In this document: piece by piece, positions 1 through 7,860 of the stretch | Layout of the letters: the number at the start of each line of letters is the position of its first letter | Numbering within the stretch: the stretch's first letter is position 1 | Assembly (NCBI RefSeq): GCF_009758205.1 | Contig: NZ_WRXN01000010.1 | Coordinates: 229,615 to 293,614, forward strand | Length of the DNA: 64,000 bases | Source: Chitinophaga tropicalis | GTDB lineage: Bacteria > Bacteroidota > Bacteroidia > Chitinophagales > Chitinophagaceae | Direction: 5' to 3' | Program-made: the position numbers and the translations under genes | The notes under the pieces: generated by a model | The model's input: only the letters and a program-made list of their open reading frames with translations | Database searches by the model: none | What the model was told of the DNA's origin: nothing

Positions 1-4
1 TCTA

Positions 5-754
5 ATGAGCAGGCCGGCTGTGCTATTGATCCATGGATTCTCTGAAAATGGGCTTATATGGGAACAACAACTTGACTTCCTGCGCGAACAGTTTTACGTG
101 CTGGCGCCAGACCTGCCAGGTACAGGACAAACGCCATTAACAGCATCATTGAGTATAGAAAGCATGGCAGAATACGTACATGAACTTTTACTGGAGAACG
201 GAATTGAGAAAGCGGTAGTAATAGGCCATTCCATGGGAGGATATGTAGCCCTGGCGCTTGCAGAAAAATACCCTGCCCTAGTACAGGGCCTGGGGCTTTT
301 TCACTCTACTGCCACTCCTGACAGTGAAGAGAAAAAAGAAGCCCGGCGCAAATCTATCACTATGATAGAGAAATATGGCAGCGATGCTTTCGTTAAACAG
401 ACAATGCCTAATATGTTCAGTCCTGCATACAGAAAAGAGCACCCTGAACGTGTAGAGGCATATATCCGGTTATGCTCACAATGCCCGCAACCATCGCTGA
501 TAGCCTACTATGAAGCTATGATGCTACGCCCTGACCGGACTGCCGTATTATCATCCCTGAAGGTACCAGCCCTGTTTGTGATAGGAAAAGATGATACAGC
601 CGTACCACTGCAAAACATCCTTCCACAGGTATCCCTTCCTGCCGTAAGTGATATCAGGATATTTGAAGATACAGGCCACATGGGAATGTGGGAAGTGCCG
701 GAAGCCAGCAGACTGTTATTACAGCAGTTTATTCTTTTTTGCCAACAATATTGA
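5..754 (+). CDS. alpha/beta-hydrolase fold protein
   Basis: A 249-residue single-domain hydrolase of the alpha/beta fold. The N-terminal strand runs into an HGF oxyanion-type motif (residues 10-12), the nucleophile elbow is GHSMGG with Ser76, the acid is probably Asp195 or Asp196 in GKDD, and the catalytic His is His224 in TGHMG. Length and order match small esterases and related carboxylic-ester or C-C hydrolases; the substrate cannot be told from the sequence. No signal peptide is visible, so it should be cytoplasmic. The ATG lies at the window edge, so an upstream partner gene cannot be excluded. The next gene starts two bases after its stop, which suggests co-transcription. Confidence 0.85.
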   Translation: MSRPAVLLIHGFSENGLIWEQQLDFLREQFYVLAPDLPGTGQTPLTASLSIESMAEYVHELLLENGIEKAVVIGHSMGGYVALALAEKYPALVQGLGLFHSTATPDSEEKKEARRKSITMIEKYGSDAFVKQTMPNMFSPAYRKEHPERVEAYIRLCSQCPQPSLIAYYEAMMLRPDRTAVLSSLKVPALFVIGKDDTAVPLQNILPQVSLPAVSDIRIFEDTGHMGMWEVPEASRLLLQQFILFCQQY

Positions 755-756
755 CC

Positions 757-3417
757 GTGAAAAAAACCCTTATACTGCTTTTAATTCTTGCCAGCGGATT
801 AATATCGCGGGCCTCCCACATAATCGGAGGAGAGATGTTCTATAAATACATCTCCAAAACCTCTACCACTGTCACCTACCAGGTAACATTGAAGCTGTTC
901 CGCATATGTGACCCTGCGGGAGGGAATGTAGCAGCTATGCCGTCTTCTGTTTTTTTCACTGTTTACAGCAAAGACAATAACAGTCAGTATACATCAGTGC
1001 TTGTAAACCGTTCCAGTATTGAGAACAGGAACCTTGGACAGGTAGATCCCTGTATTGTCAATCCACCTACTGTTTGTTTCCAGATAGGCATCTATACTAC
1101 CACCATCACGGTACCTATTAATAACTCCGGTTATACCGTAGCCTTCCAGAGCTGCTGTCGTGATAACACCATGGCCAACCTGGTAGATACGCGTAACCCG
1201 AACGACGAACAGAACTATCCCGGCAATGGCGCCACCTACTTTACCGAATTCCCTGCCAACGCAGGCATTGTCGATAACTCCAGCCCTTACTTTGCAAAAG
1301 ACGAAGCTGTGCTTGTTTGCGCCAACAAGAAATTTGAATACGACTTTTCTGCAATCGATCCTGATGAAGGCGATAGTCTTGTATATGTGTTCTGCAATGC
1401 CTATGGCGGCGGTCAGACCACTAACGGAGCAAACGGTAATACTACCCCACCTCCGGCAGCAGCACCTCCTTATTCATCTGTACCATACAAAAGCCCTTAT
1501 ACAGGCTCTACTCCTCTGGGAGCAGGCGCCACTATCAATTCCTCCACAGGTATGATCTCAGGCACCGCGCCTCCGGCAGGTAAATATGTATTGACAGTCT
1601 GCGTATATGAATACCGTAACGGCACATTATTAGGCATTCACCGTAAAGACTTCCATCTCAACGTTACCACCTGCGTGAAGGAAGTTGTTGCCGCTATGCC
1701 TGATACATATAACGACTGCTCCGGTTATACCATTACTTTCCTTAACAACAGTACGGAAGGTAAAACGTACGACTGGGACTTCGGAGATGGCACTACAACA
1801 CAAACTACCAGTACAGATCCTATACAACATACTTACACACAACAGGGCACGTATACAGTAAAGCTATATGTAGAAAAAAACAGCAACTGTGGCGACAGTG
1901 CTACCGCTACTGCCTACGTATACCCGTTACTTGATCCGAAAGTCAGTATCACCGGTTTGTGCAGTAATACTATTACAAGCTTCACCAACAACTCTACTAC
2001 TTCAGGCGCAGGTGATGCTATCACTTATTTCAGATGGGACTTCGGTGTAAGCGGTACCAATGCAGATACCTCCCTTTTGAAGACTGCCCAGTACCAGTAT
2101 CCCGGCCCTGGCAACTATGACGTTGTACTTCAACTGAAGACCAGGAGAGGCTGTGAACGGTTTGATACCAGCCATATTGTGATCTACGATAATCCGCCAC
2201 TCACTACCACCAGCGATACCCTGCTCTGTATCCGCAACTCGCTCACCCTTTTTGCGGAAAGCGTAGTAGATGGTAATGTAGTAGCAGGTACCTATGCCTG
2301 GACACCTAATTACAATATTGTCAATGCCAATACAGCTACTCCTACAGTCAGCCCAAAACTGGATACAGCGTATACTGTACACTTTACCGATGCTACCGGC
2401 TGTTCCAACTCCAAAAGAGTGGCTATAGACATAAGAGACACGCTGCTGGTGAAAGCCAGTGTAGACAGTACGGTATGTACCGGCGATGAGGTGCATCTCG
2501 TTGCATATGCAGACGGCAATTATCCGCTTACCTGGTATGATGCTTCCAGCAATACACAGGTAGGCAGCGGGGCAGACCTGTATATCACTCCCCCGGCTCC
2601 CAACGCTGTTTACGCAGTTGTGGGCGACCTTGGGGACTGCAGCGGCTATGATACCACCAGGCTGACAGTGGTAGATCCTCCTGTAGCAGATGCAGGTGAG
2701 GATGCCACCATTTGCTACGGAGAACAGGTTACCCTCCAGGCTTCCGGTGGTACGACTTACAGCTGGACACCCGCTGCTACGCTGACCACTCCCAGGCAGG
2801 CAACCACTGTTGCCAAACCATTGGACACTACAGCTTATGTTGTAGCTGTAACAGATGTTCAGGGTTGTCCGAAGGTAGTGACAGATACAGTTGTGATCAA
2901 TGTAGTGCCTCCCGTGCCGGCCTTTGCCGGTAATGATACCATCGTGATCCTCAATCAGCCGTTCCAGCTCAATGCCAGTGGTGGCGTGAGATACGTATGG
3001 ACGCCTGCTGATGGGCTTGACGATCCTAACGTCTACAATCCTGTCACCACTCTTAATCGCGATATAACCTACACTGTTACCGTCTATACGGAAGAAGGCT
3101 GTTCCGGCACAGACAATATTCATGTGCGCTTCATTGCCGGTCCGGATATTTATGTCCCGACAGGATTCTCTCCCAACGGGGATGGTAAAAATGATGTTTT
3201 CCGTCCGCTGCCTGTAGGTATTGTGCAGCTGGAATACTTCCGGGTGTTTGATCGCTGGGGAAAGATGATGTACAGCACCAGTCAGTATCTTAAAGGATGG
3301 GACGGCAATTTCAACGGACAACCTGCTGCTATCGGCACCTATGTATGGGTAGTGCAGGGTAAGAATACTAACAACGAAACAGTGCAGAGAAAAGGTACAG
3401 TTACACTCGTCAGATAG
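757..3417 (+). CDS. T9SS-exported surface protein with PKD-like domains and CHU_C C-terminal domain
   Basis: About 886 residues. I place the start at the GTG two bases after the hydrolase stop, because it gives a clean signal peptide (VKKTLILLLILASG) ahead of the conserved HIIGGE segment; the longer open frame that overlaps the upstream gene does not. After a Cys-containing N-terminal region (about 300 residues) come PKD-type beta modules (YDWDFGDGT near residue 338, RWDFG near 425), several Ig-like repeats with SWTP or VWTP cores, and a C-terminal gliding-motility-associated domain from about residue 795 (VPTGFSPNGDGKND, then RVFDRWG and KGTVTLVR at the end). That end domain is a known sorting signal for type IX secretion. 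Probably a cell-surface or secreted adhesin-like protein. Its neighbour downstream is a shorter paralog. Confidence 0.85.
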   Translation: MKKTLILLLILASGLISRASHIIGGEMFYKYISKTSTTVTYQVTLKLFRICDPAGGNVAAMPSSVFFTVYSKDNNSQYTSVLVNRSSIENRNLGQVDPCIVNPPTVCFQIGIYTTTITVPINNSGYTVAFQSCCRDNTMANLVDTRNPNDEQNYPGNGATYFTEFPANAGIVDNSSPYFAKDEAVLVCANKKFEYDFSAIDPDEGDSLVYVFCNAYGGGQTTNGANGNTTPPPAAAPPYSSVPYKSPYTGSTPLGAGATINSSTGMISGTAPPAGKYVLTVCVYEYRNGTLLGIHRKDFHLNVTTCVKEVVAAMPDTYNDCSGYTITFLNNSTEGKTYDWDFGDGTTTQTTSTDPIQHTYTQQGTYTVKLYVEKNSNCGDSATATAYVYPLLDPKVSITGLCSNTITSFTNNSTTSGAGDAITYFRWDFGVSGTNADTSLLKTAQYQYPGPGNYDVVLQLKTRRGCERFDTSHIVIYDNPPLTTTSDTLLCIRNSLTLFAESVVDGNVVAGTYAWTPNYNIVNANTATPTVSPKLDTAYTVHFTDATGCSNSKRVAIDIRDTLLVKASVDSTVCTGDEVHLVAYADGNYPLTWYDASSNTQVGSGADLYITPPAPNAVYAVVGDLGDCSGYDTTRLTVVDPPVADAGEDATICYGEQVTLQASGGTTYSWTPAATLTTPRQATTVAKPLDTTAYVVAVTDVQGCPKVVTDTVVINVVPPVPAFAGNDTIVILNQPFQLNASGGVRYVWTPADGLDDPNVYNPVTTLNRDITYTVTVYTEEGCSGTDNIHVRFIAGPDIYVPTGFSPNGDGKNDVFRPLPVGIVQLEYFRVFDRWGKMMYSTSQYLKGWDGNFNGQPAAIGTYVWVVQGKNTNNETVQRKGTVTLVR

Positions 3418-3576
3418 TACATCCAACACAGTTAATCACATACTTTCAACTGTAAAGAACTATTGTACAACTACTTCTCAAAGTAGCGTGAATACTGAAG
3501 AATTTCATTTTAAGGAACGCTTTTTTTTCCGTAAATTCCTATAGGAAAGTCTTCATTTTGCTATTTACCCCGCTAG

Positions 3577-5505
3577 ATGTACAGGTTCTTAATTCTGGCT
3601 ATTTGCTGCGGACTATTCCACGTTAGAGCAGTCTGTTACCATATTATTGGTGGGGAGATCTACTATGCTTATATAGGAACAAATGCTGACGGCACCAACC
3701 GGTACGTGATCACACTTAAACTTTACCGCGATGCCGATTTTACCTGTGGCGCTATCCAGGGATGCCTGGACCATTTTGAGAACCCCGTTCCTATCAATGT
3801 CTATACATCTACCGGTTCACGCGTTTATACCGGCATCCAGATATCGATCGTACAGACAAAATCATTGCGGGATACGCTTAAGAATCCCTGCCTTGCTCCA
3901 CGTACACAAAACCTGGAAGTAGCCTACTACCAGGATACCATTACCCTGGCACCCAATTTCGGCGGATATTATGTTACTTATCAGCGTTGCTGCCGTGGGG
4001 AGAAGCTTGCCAATATCTACGATTCAGAACATGAAGGTTCTACTTATTATACGGTGATCCCCGGGTCTGAAAAAAGAGCTACCAACAGCAGCGCTTATTT
4101 CCGGCAGGACGGCGCTATTGTGATCTGCAACAGTCTGCCCTTCACTTACAGCTATGCGGCTTACGACCCGGATAACGACAGCCTCACTTACAATCTCTGC
4201 AATGCGCTAACCGGTGGCGCTGCCCGTAATGAAGGTGCGGCAACCAATCCGCCTCCATATAACGCCACAGTAGATTACATCACTCCTTATTCCGGCGCCA
4301 ATCCAATGGGTGGCGCTCCACAGATATCTATAGATAATAATGGTATGCTGCAGGGCACTCCCAACCGGGAAGGCAAATTCGTTGTATCTGTCTGCGTCAA
4401 TGAATATGACCGGCGAACGAAAGTCCTGCTGGGAACCCATCATAAAGATATACTGCTGACGGTTTTCAACTGTAAAACCAATATACAGGCAGGATTTCCT
4501 TCTGTCCTGCAAAACTGTGTGGCTGCTCCTGACCTCGGTGTTATGATGCCCAACTACAGTAACGCCGGCTATACATCAGCATATTACTGGGACTTCGGAG
4601 ATGGTACAGATACGCTGACATATGACCGTACCATCTTTAAACATCAATTCCCTGATACAGGGATTTATAAAGTGAAGCTGGTGGTAAACCCCGGCCTTAG
4701 CTGCACAGACAGTGCTGCAGGGCTGGTATACAATTATCCCGGATTGGCGGGCGACTTCACCGTGCAGGGACTCTGCAAGGGAGAAGTGGTCCGCTTCAGC
4801 GATATTTCTACCTACACCTACGGCAATATCACTGAACGACGATGGAACATTGGACAGGACAGCGAAGATATTCTTGGCGCCTTTACAGGCACTAATATCA
4901 ACTATGTATATCCTAAGGGAGGAGTATATACCGTTGCCCTGTCCATCTATACCAACCGATCGTGCAGCACAACTATCACCAAAGACATCATGATCTATGA
5001 AGTCTCGCCCTCTGCGGGAAATGATACTGTACTGGCTAAAGGACAGCTGTTACAGCTAAATGGTTCCGGCGGAGAGTTCTATAGCTGGTCGCCACCGGAT
5101 GGTTTGAATAGCACCGGTATTCCCGATCCTGTCGTAAAATGGGACCAGGATATCACCTATACCCTGACAGTCTCGAATACCCAGGGATGTATAGGATATG
5201 ATACCATCCGTGTTAAGTATTATACCGGCCCTGAAATGTATGTGCCCAATGCTTTCAGTCCTAACGGAGATGGTCAGAACGATCGCTTCCGCTTCATACC
5301 TGTAGGTATTACTGACTACTATTTCTTCCGGATATTCAACAGATGGGGGCAGGAGGTTTATTCTTCTACTGATTTCCGGAAAGGATGGGACGGTACAATC
5401 AAAGGCTCTCCAGCTCCTGTAGATACCTACATATGGATCCTTTCCGGTAAAGATCTGAACGGACAGACAATTTTACGCAAAGGCACTGTAACTTTGGTGA
5501 AGTAA
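3577..5505 (+). CDS. T9SS-exported surface protein, shorter paralog with PKD and CHU_C domains
   Basis: 642 residues with a signal peptide (MYRFLILAICCGLF), the same HIIGGE start of the mature protein as the preceding gene, a matching N-terminal region with paired cysteines (RCCRG), one clear PKD module (YYWDFGDGT near residue 337), one Ig-like repeat and the C-terminal domain from about residue 552 (VPNAFSPNGDGQND, RIFNRWG, KGTVTLVK). The two proteins are clearly paralogs that differ in the number of central beta modules. Export through the outer membrane by SprA, encoded 5 kb further on, is expected from the end domain. Binding partner unknown. A 159-bp gap separates it from the first copy, so it may have its own promoter. 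Confidence 0.85.
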   Translation: MYRFLILAICCGLFHVRAVCYHIIGGEIYYAYIGTNADGTNRYVITLKLYRDADFTCGAIQGCLDHFENPVPINVYTSTGSRVYTGIQISIVQTKSLRDTLKNPCLAPRTQNLEVAYYQDTITLAPNFGGYYVTYQRCCRGEKLANIYDSEHEGSTYYTVIPGSEKRATNSSAYFRQDGAIVICNSLPFTYSYAAYDPDNDSLTYNLCNALTGGAARNEGAATNPPPYNATVDYITPYSGANPMGGAPQISIDNNGMLQGTPNREGKFVVSVCVNEYDRRTKVLLGTHHKDILLTVFNCKTNIQAGFPSVLQNCVAAPDLGVMMPNYSNAGYTSAYYWDFGDGTDTLTYDRTIFKHQFPDTGIYKVKLVVNPGLSCTDSAAGLVYNYPGLAGDFTVQGLCKGEVVRFSDISTYTYGNITERRWNIGQDSEDILGAFTGTNINYVYPKGGVYTVALSIYTNRSCSTTITKDIMIYEVSPSAGNDTVLAKGQLLQLNGSGGEFYSWSPPDGLNSTGIPDPVVKWDQDITYTLTVSNTQGCIGYDTIRVKYYTGPEMYVPNAFSPNGDGQNDRFRFIPVGITDYYFFRIFNRWGQEVYSSTDFRKGWDGTIKGSPAPVDTYIWILSGKDLNGQTILRKGTVTLVK

Positions 5506-5520
5506 ATCACGGACTTTATT

Positions 5521-6276
5521 ATGGCGATAGTTCTTATTACCGGCGCCACTGCCGGCTTTGGCGAGGCATGTGCTAAAAAATTTGCGGAAAACGGTTATAA
5601 CCTGATCATTACAGGACGCAGACAGGAAAGACTTTCTCAATTACAGCAGGAGCTGGAAAAACAATATGAGATAAAAGTACTTCCCCTCTCTTTTGATGTA
5701 AGAGATGAACAGGCGGTAAGCAGTATCCTGGGTGGTATCCCCGAAGAATGGAAAGCTGTGGATATCCTTATTAATAACGCCGGACTGGCGCTGGGCCTGA
5801 GTACCATAGATGAAAGCGCATTGTCAGACTGGGACACGATGCTGGACACTAACGTAAAAGGCCTGTTATATGTATCCAGGGTAGTAATGCCCTGGCTGAA
5901 AGCACGCAGCAAAGGACATATCATAAACCTGGGCTCAACAGCAGCCAAAGCGGTATATGCAAAAGGCGCCGTTTACTGTGCATCCAAAGCTGCGGTAGAT
6001 TCTATTTCCCAGGGCATGCGCATAGACCTGCTACCTTATCATATCAAAGTAACTGCTATTCACCCCGGTGCGGCAGAAACAGAATTTTCAATGGTACGTT
6101 TTAAAGGAGATTCTTCCCAGGCAGATAACGTGTATAAGGGCATTAAAGCGCTCAGCGCAGAGGATGTAGCAGATACTATCTATTATTGCGCCAGCCTCCC
6201 GGCACATGTCTGCATCAACGACCTGGTGATCACCTGCACGCAGCAGGCCAATGCGTATTACACTTACAGAGAGTAA
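5521..6276 (+). CDS. short-chain dehydrogenase/reductase (YdfG-like)
   Basis: 251 residues, classical SDR. The Rossmann motif GATAGFG is at residues 8-14, NNAG at 85-88, the catalytic tetrad is Asn111, Ser139, Tyr152 and Lys156 (YCASK). The TGRR segment after the second strand favours NADP(H). The closest well-known relatives by pattern are the YdfG type 3-hydroxy acid or serine dehydrogenases, but substrate assignment is inference. Cytoplasmic. It starts 15 bases after the second surface protein and could be read through from it, although the functions are unrelated. Confidence 0.88.
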   Translation: MAIVLITGATAGFGEACAKKFAENGYNLIITGRRQERLSQLQQELEKQYEIKVLPLSFDVRDEQAVSSILGGIPEEWKAVDILINNAGLALGLSTIDESALSDWDTMLDTNVKGLLYVSRVVMPWLKARSKGHIINLGSTAAKAVYAKGAVYCASKAAVDSISQGMRIDLLPYHIKVTAIHPGAAETEFSMVRFKGDSSQADNVYKGIKALSAEDVADTIYYCASLPAHVCINDLVITCTQQANAYYTYRE

Positions 6277-6461
6277 AAATTAATAATATAACACTTAGAT
6301 GTTATTCCATGAATAATTATTTCTATATATATTTGAAGCACTAACGTTCGTGAAGAATAATTGTGATGTAACAATGTGGGGATGAGTTAACTAACTATGA
6401 ATCTATTAACGTACAACGTTTGTCCTGATGCTGACTATCTATCCTAAAAAACCATATCCCT

Positions 6462-6608
6462 ATGCTTACATTTGCAACACTGTATTTGTTGCGCCTCTAC
6501 TACCCAAGGTGGAAAGCAGAGTGGCGCTTCTACTCCGACAGATCTAAAAGGAATAACTACGGTCGCTGGGCAACACGCCAGGATTGGGCCGGAGCTTTTA
6601 GCTACTGA
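6462..6608 (+). other. possible small ORF (48 aa) or short structured RNA
   Basis: In the 375-bp gap between the dehydrogenase and the sialidase-like gene there is one open frame of 48 codons from ATG, rich in Trp, Tyr and Arg, ending 12 bases before a strong terminator hairpin. An exact TAnnTTTG box (6467-6474) overlaps its beginning; if that is the promoter, the transcript would start near 6480, inside the frame, and make an RNA of about 170 bases rather than the peptide. Segments TGTTGC and GCAACA and an inner GCGCC/GGCGC pair could fold. I cannot decide between the two readings and do not recognise either a protein or an RNA family. Confidence 0.25.
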
Positions 6609-6620
6609 GAAATGTATCGA

Positions 6621-6652
6621 AAAAAGCCGTATCAGTCTGATACGGCTTTTTT
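6621..6652. terminator. bidirectional intrinsic terminator
   Basis: AAAAAGCCGTATCA and TGATACGGCTTTTT form a perfect stem with a GTC loop, flanked by A and T runs on both sides. It sits between a possible short + transcript and the convergent sialidase-like gene, so it can serve both strands. Confidence 0.85.
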
Positions 6653-7860
6653 CATTCAAACAGGCGGTAACATACCTGTTCGCTTTCCCCTGTCCTCTTT
6701 GTATATGCAATCAGTGCTGTATGCTTATCCACTCCCTTTATTACCGGAAATGTCACATACAATGAATCGGCAGTCAGCGTGCCTGTTTTCAGCACCTCTC
6801 CTGTGCCTTTCCTGACCTGGAAGCCAATCCGGCTGTTAAAGGTCTTTCCCGCTTTCACCGGTTCATCCCATACCATCATTACCTGTTCATTGCCTACTAC
6901 CGTTATCTGCGGATGTTTAGCCATAGGCATTGTACTAACCTGTTCTTTATGGGTATAGGTAACACCATTGTCCAGGGAACGGCAGTAGAACACACCCTGT
7001 CCGCCACCCATGGTAAACCAGGCAAAATGGAGCCCTTCACTGTTCTTTACCATAGCAGGGCCGGTATGCGGACAACCGCGTACTATCCAGTTATCTGCGC
7101 TGATCCTTTTTAATGGCGTGAAGGAAGCACCTCCGTCTGTCGATACCGTATGCACCATATCCCTGATAGAATCGTTGATAATGTCCCGGAAAGCAATGTG
7201 AACAGCTCCCTTATCATCTGTATACAGGTCTGTACGGCAACATTGACAAACAGTCTGCGCCACAGGACGTTCCTGTCTGAAACCATTGTGCCCGTCTGTT
7301 ACAGCAAAATAAAGAGTAGAGCCTTCATTTTCCGTTTCCTTGCGGTTGTCCAGCCATATAGCGGCAGCCTCTCCGCTGGAGAGGAGCGCCATATCGAAAT
7401 ACCGCTGGTCGTAACTGCCGGTATCTGTTACCAGCGGTTGTGCAGGCAGCCAGGTTTTCCCATTATCCAGGGAACGTGTATAAAACACCCTTCCTGCGTA
7501 TTTATTCCTTGCATCGTTCTGTTCAACCCCATACATTGCAATGATCTCTCCATCGGGCTTAAAAACCATTTTAGGCATATTCTCTGCATGCGGTAATACC
7601 CCCCGGCTTTCCGGCACCGGTAATGCAGCAGAGAAAGACCTTCCTTTATCTTCAGATACAGCATAGTATATCAGGCCGGTATCTGTACCTCCTTCCGTTT
7701 CTATCCAGCTCACAGCAATCTTACCATCTGTTGTAGTGGTGATAAAAGGGCAGGAAGCATCCCTGCCAGCAAATGATAATACCCGTTCTTTATCATCAGG
7801 TTGATGGCATGCTGTAAGGCATGCCGACAATAAGATCCACCAATGTCTGTTCTTCATCAT
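6652..7860 (-). CDS. sialidase-fold (BNR/Asp-box) lipoprotein with CQCC motif
   Basis: 402 residues. A lipoprotein signal peptide ends in the lipobox LTAC (Cys18). At least four Asp-box (BNR) motifs of the SxDxGxxF/W type are visible (SEDKGRSF, SLDNGKTW, STDGGASF, SLDNGVTY), which indicates a beta-propeller of the exo-sialidase fold. Sialidase activity is not shown: I see no obvious arginine triad, and the cluster CQCC at residues 205-208 is unusual for a glycosidase and suggests a metal or disulfide function. Translationally coupled to the TonB receptor upstream (the A of its ATG is the last base of the receptor stop codon). Likely an envelope lipoprotein partner of that receptor. Confidence 0.75.
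   Translation of the reverse strand: MMKNRHWWILLSACLTACHQPDDKERVLSFAGRDASCPFITTTTDGKIAVSWIETEGGTDTGLIYYAVSEDKGRSFSAALPVPESRGVLPHAENMPKMVFKPDGEIIAMYGVEQNDARNKYAGRVFYTRSLDNGKTWLPAQPLVTDTGSYDQRYFDMALLSSGEAAAIWLDNRKETENEGSTLYFAVTDGHNGFRQERPVAQTVCQCCRTDLYTDDKGAVHIAFRDIINDSIRDMVHTVSTDGGASFTPLKRISADNWIVRGCPHTGPAMVKNSEGLHFAWFTMGGGQGVFYCRSLDNGVTYTHKEQVSTMPMAKHPQITVVGNEQVMMVWDEPVKAGKTFNSRIGFQVRKGTGEVLKTGTLTADSLYVTFPVIKGVDKHTALIAYTKRTGESEQVCYRLFE

Noticed and set aside
2002..3429. 475-codon - frame opposite the first CHU_C protein
   Set aside because: Antisense of a repeat-rich gene; no family resemblance.
6462..6620. SRP RNA or tmRNA
   Set aside because: The conserved SRP GGAAG/AGCAG asymmetric loop and tmRNA ends are absent.
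6652..7860. True sialidase assignment
   Set aside because: Asp boxes show the fold only; catalytic arginine triad not seen and the CQCC cluster argues against a plain glycosidase.
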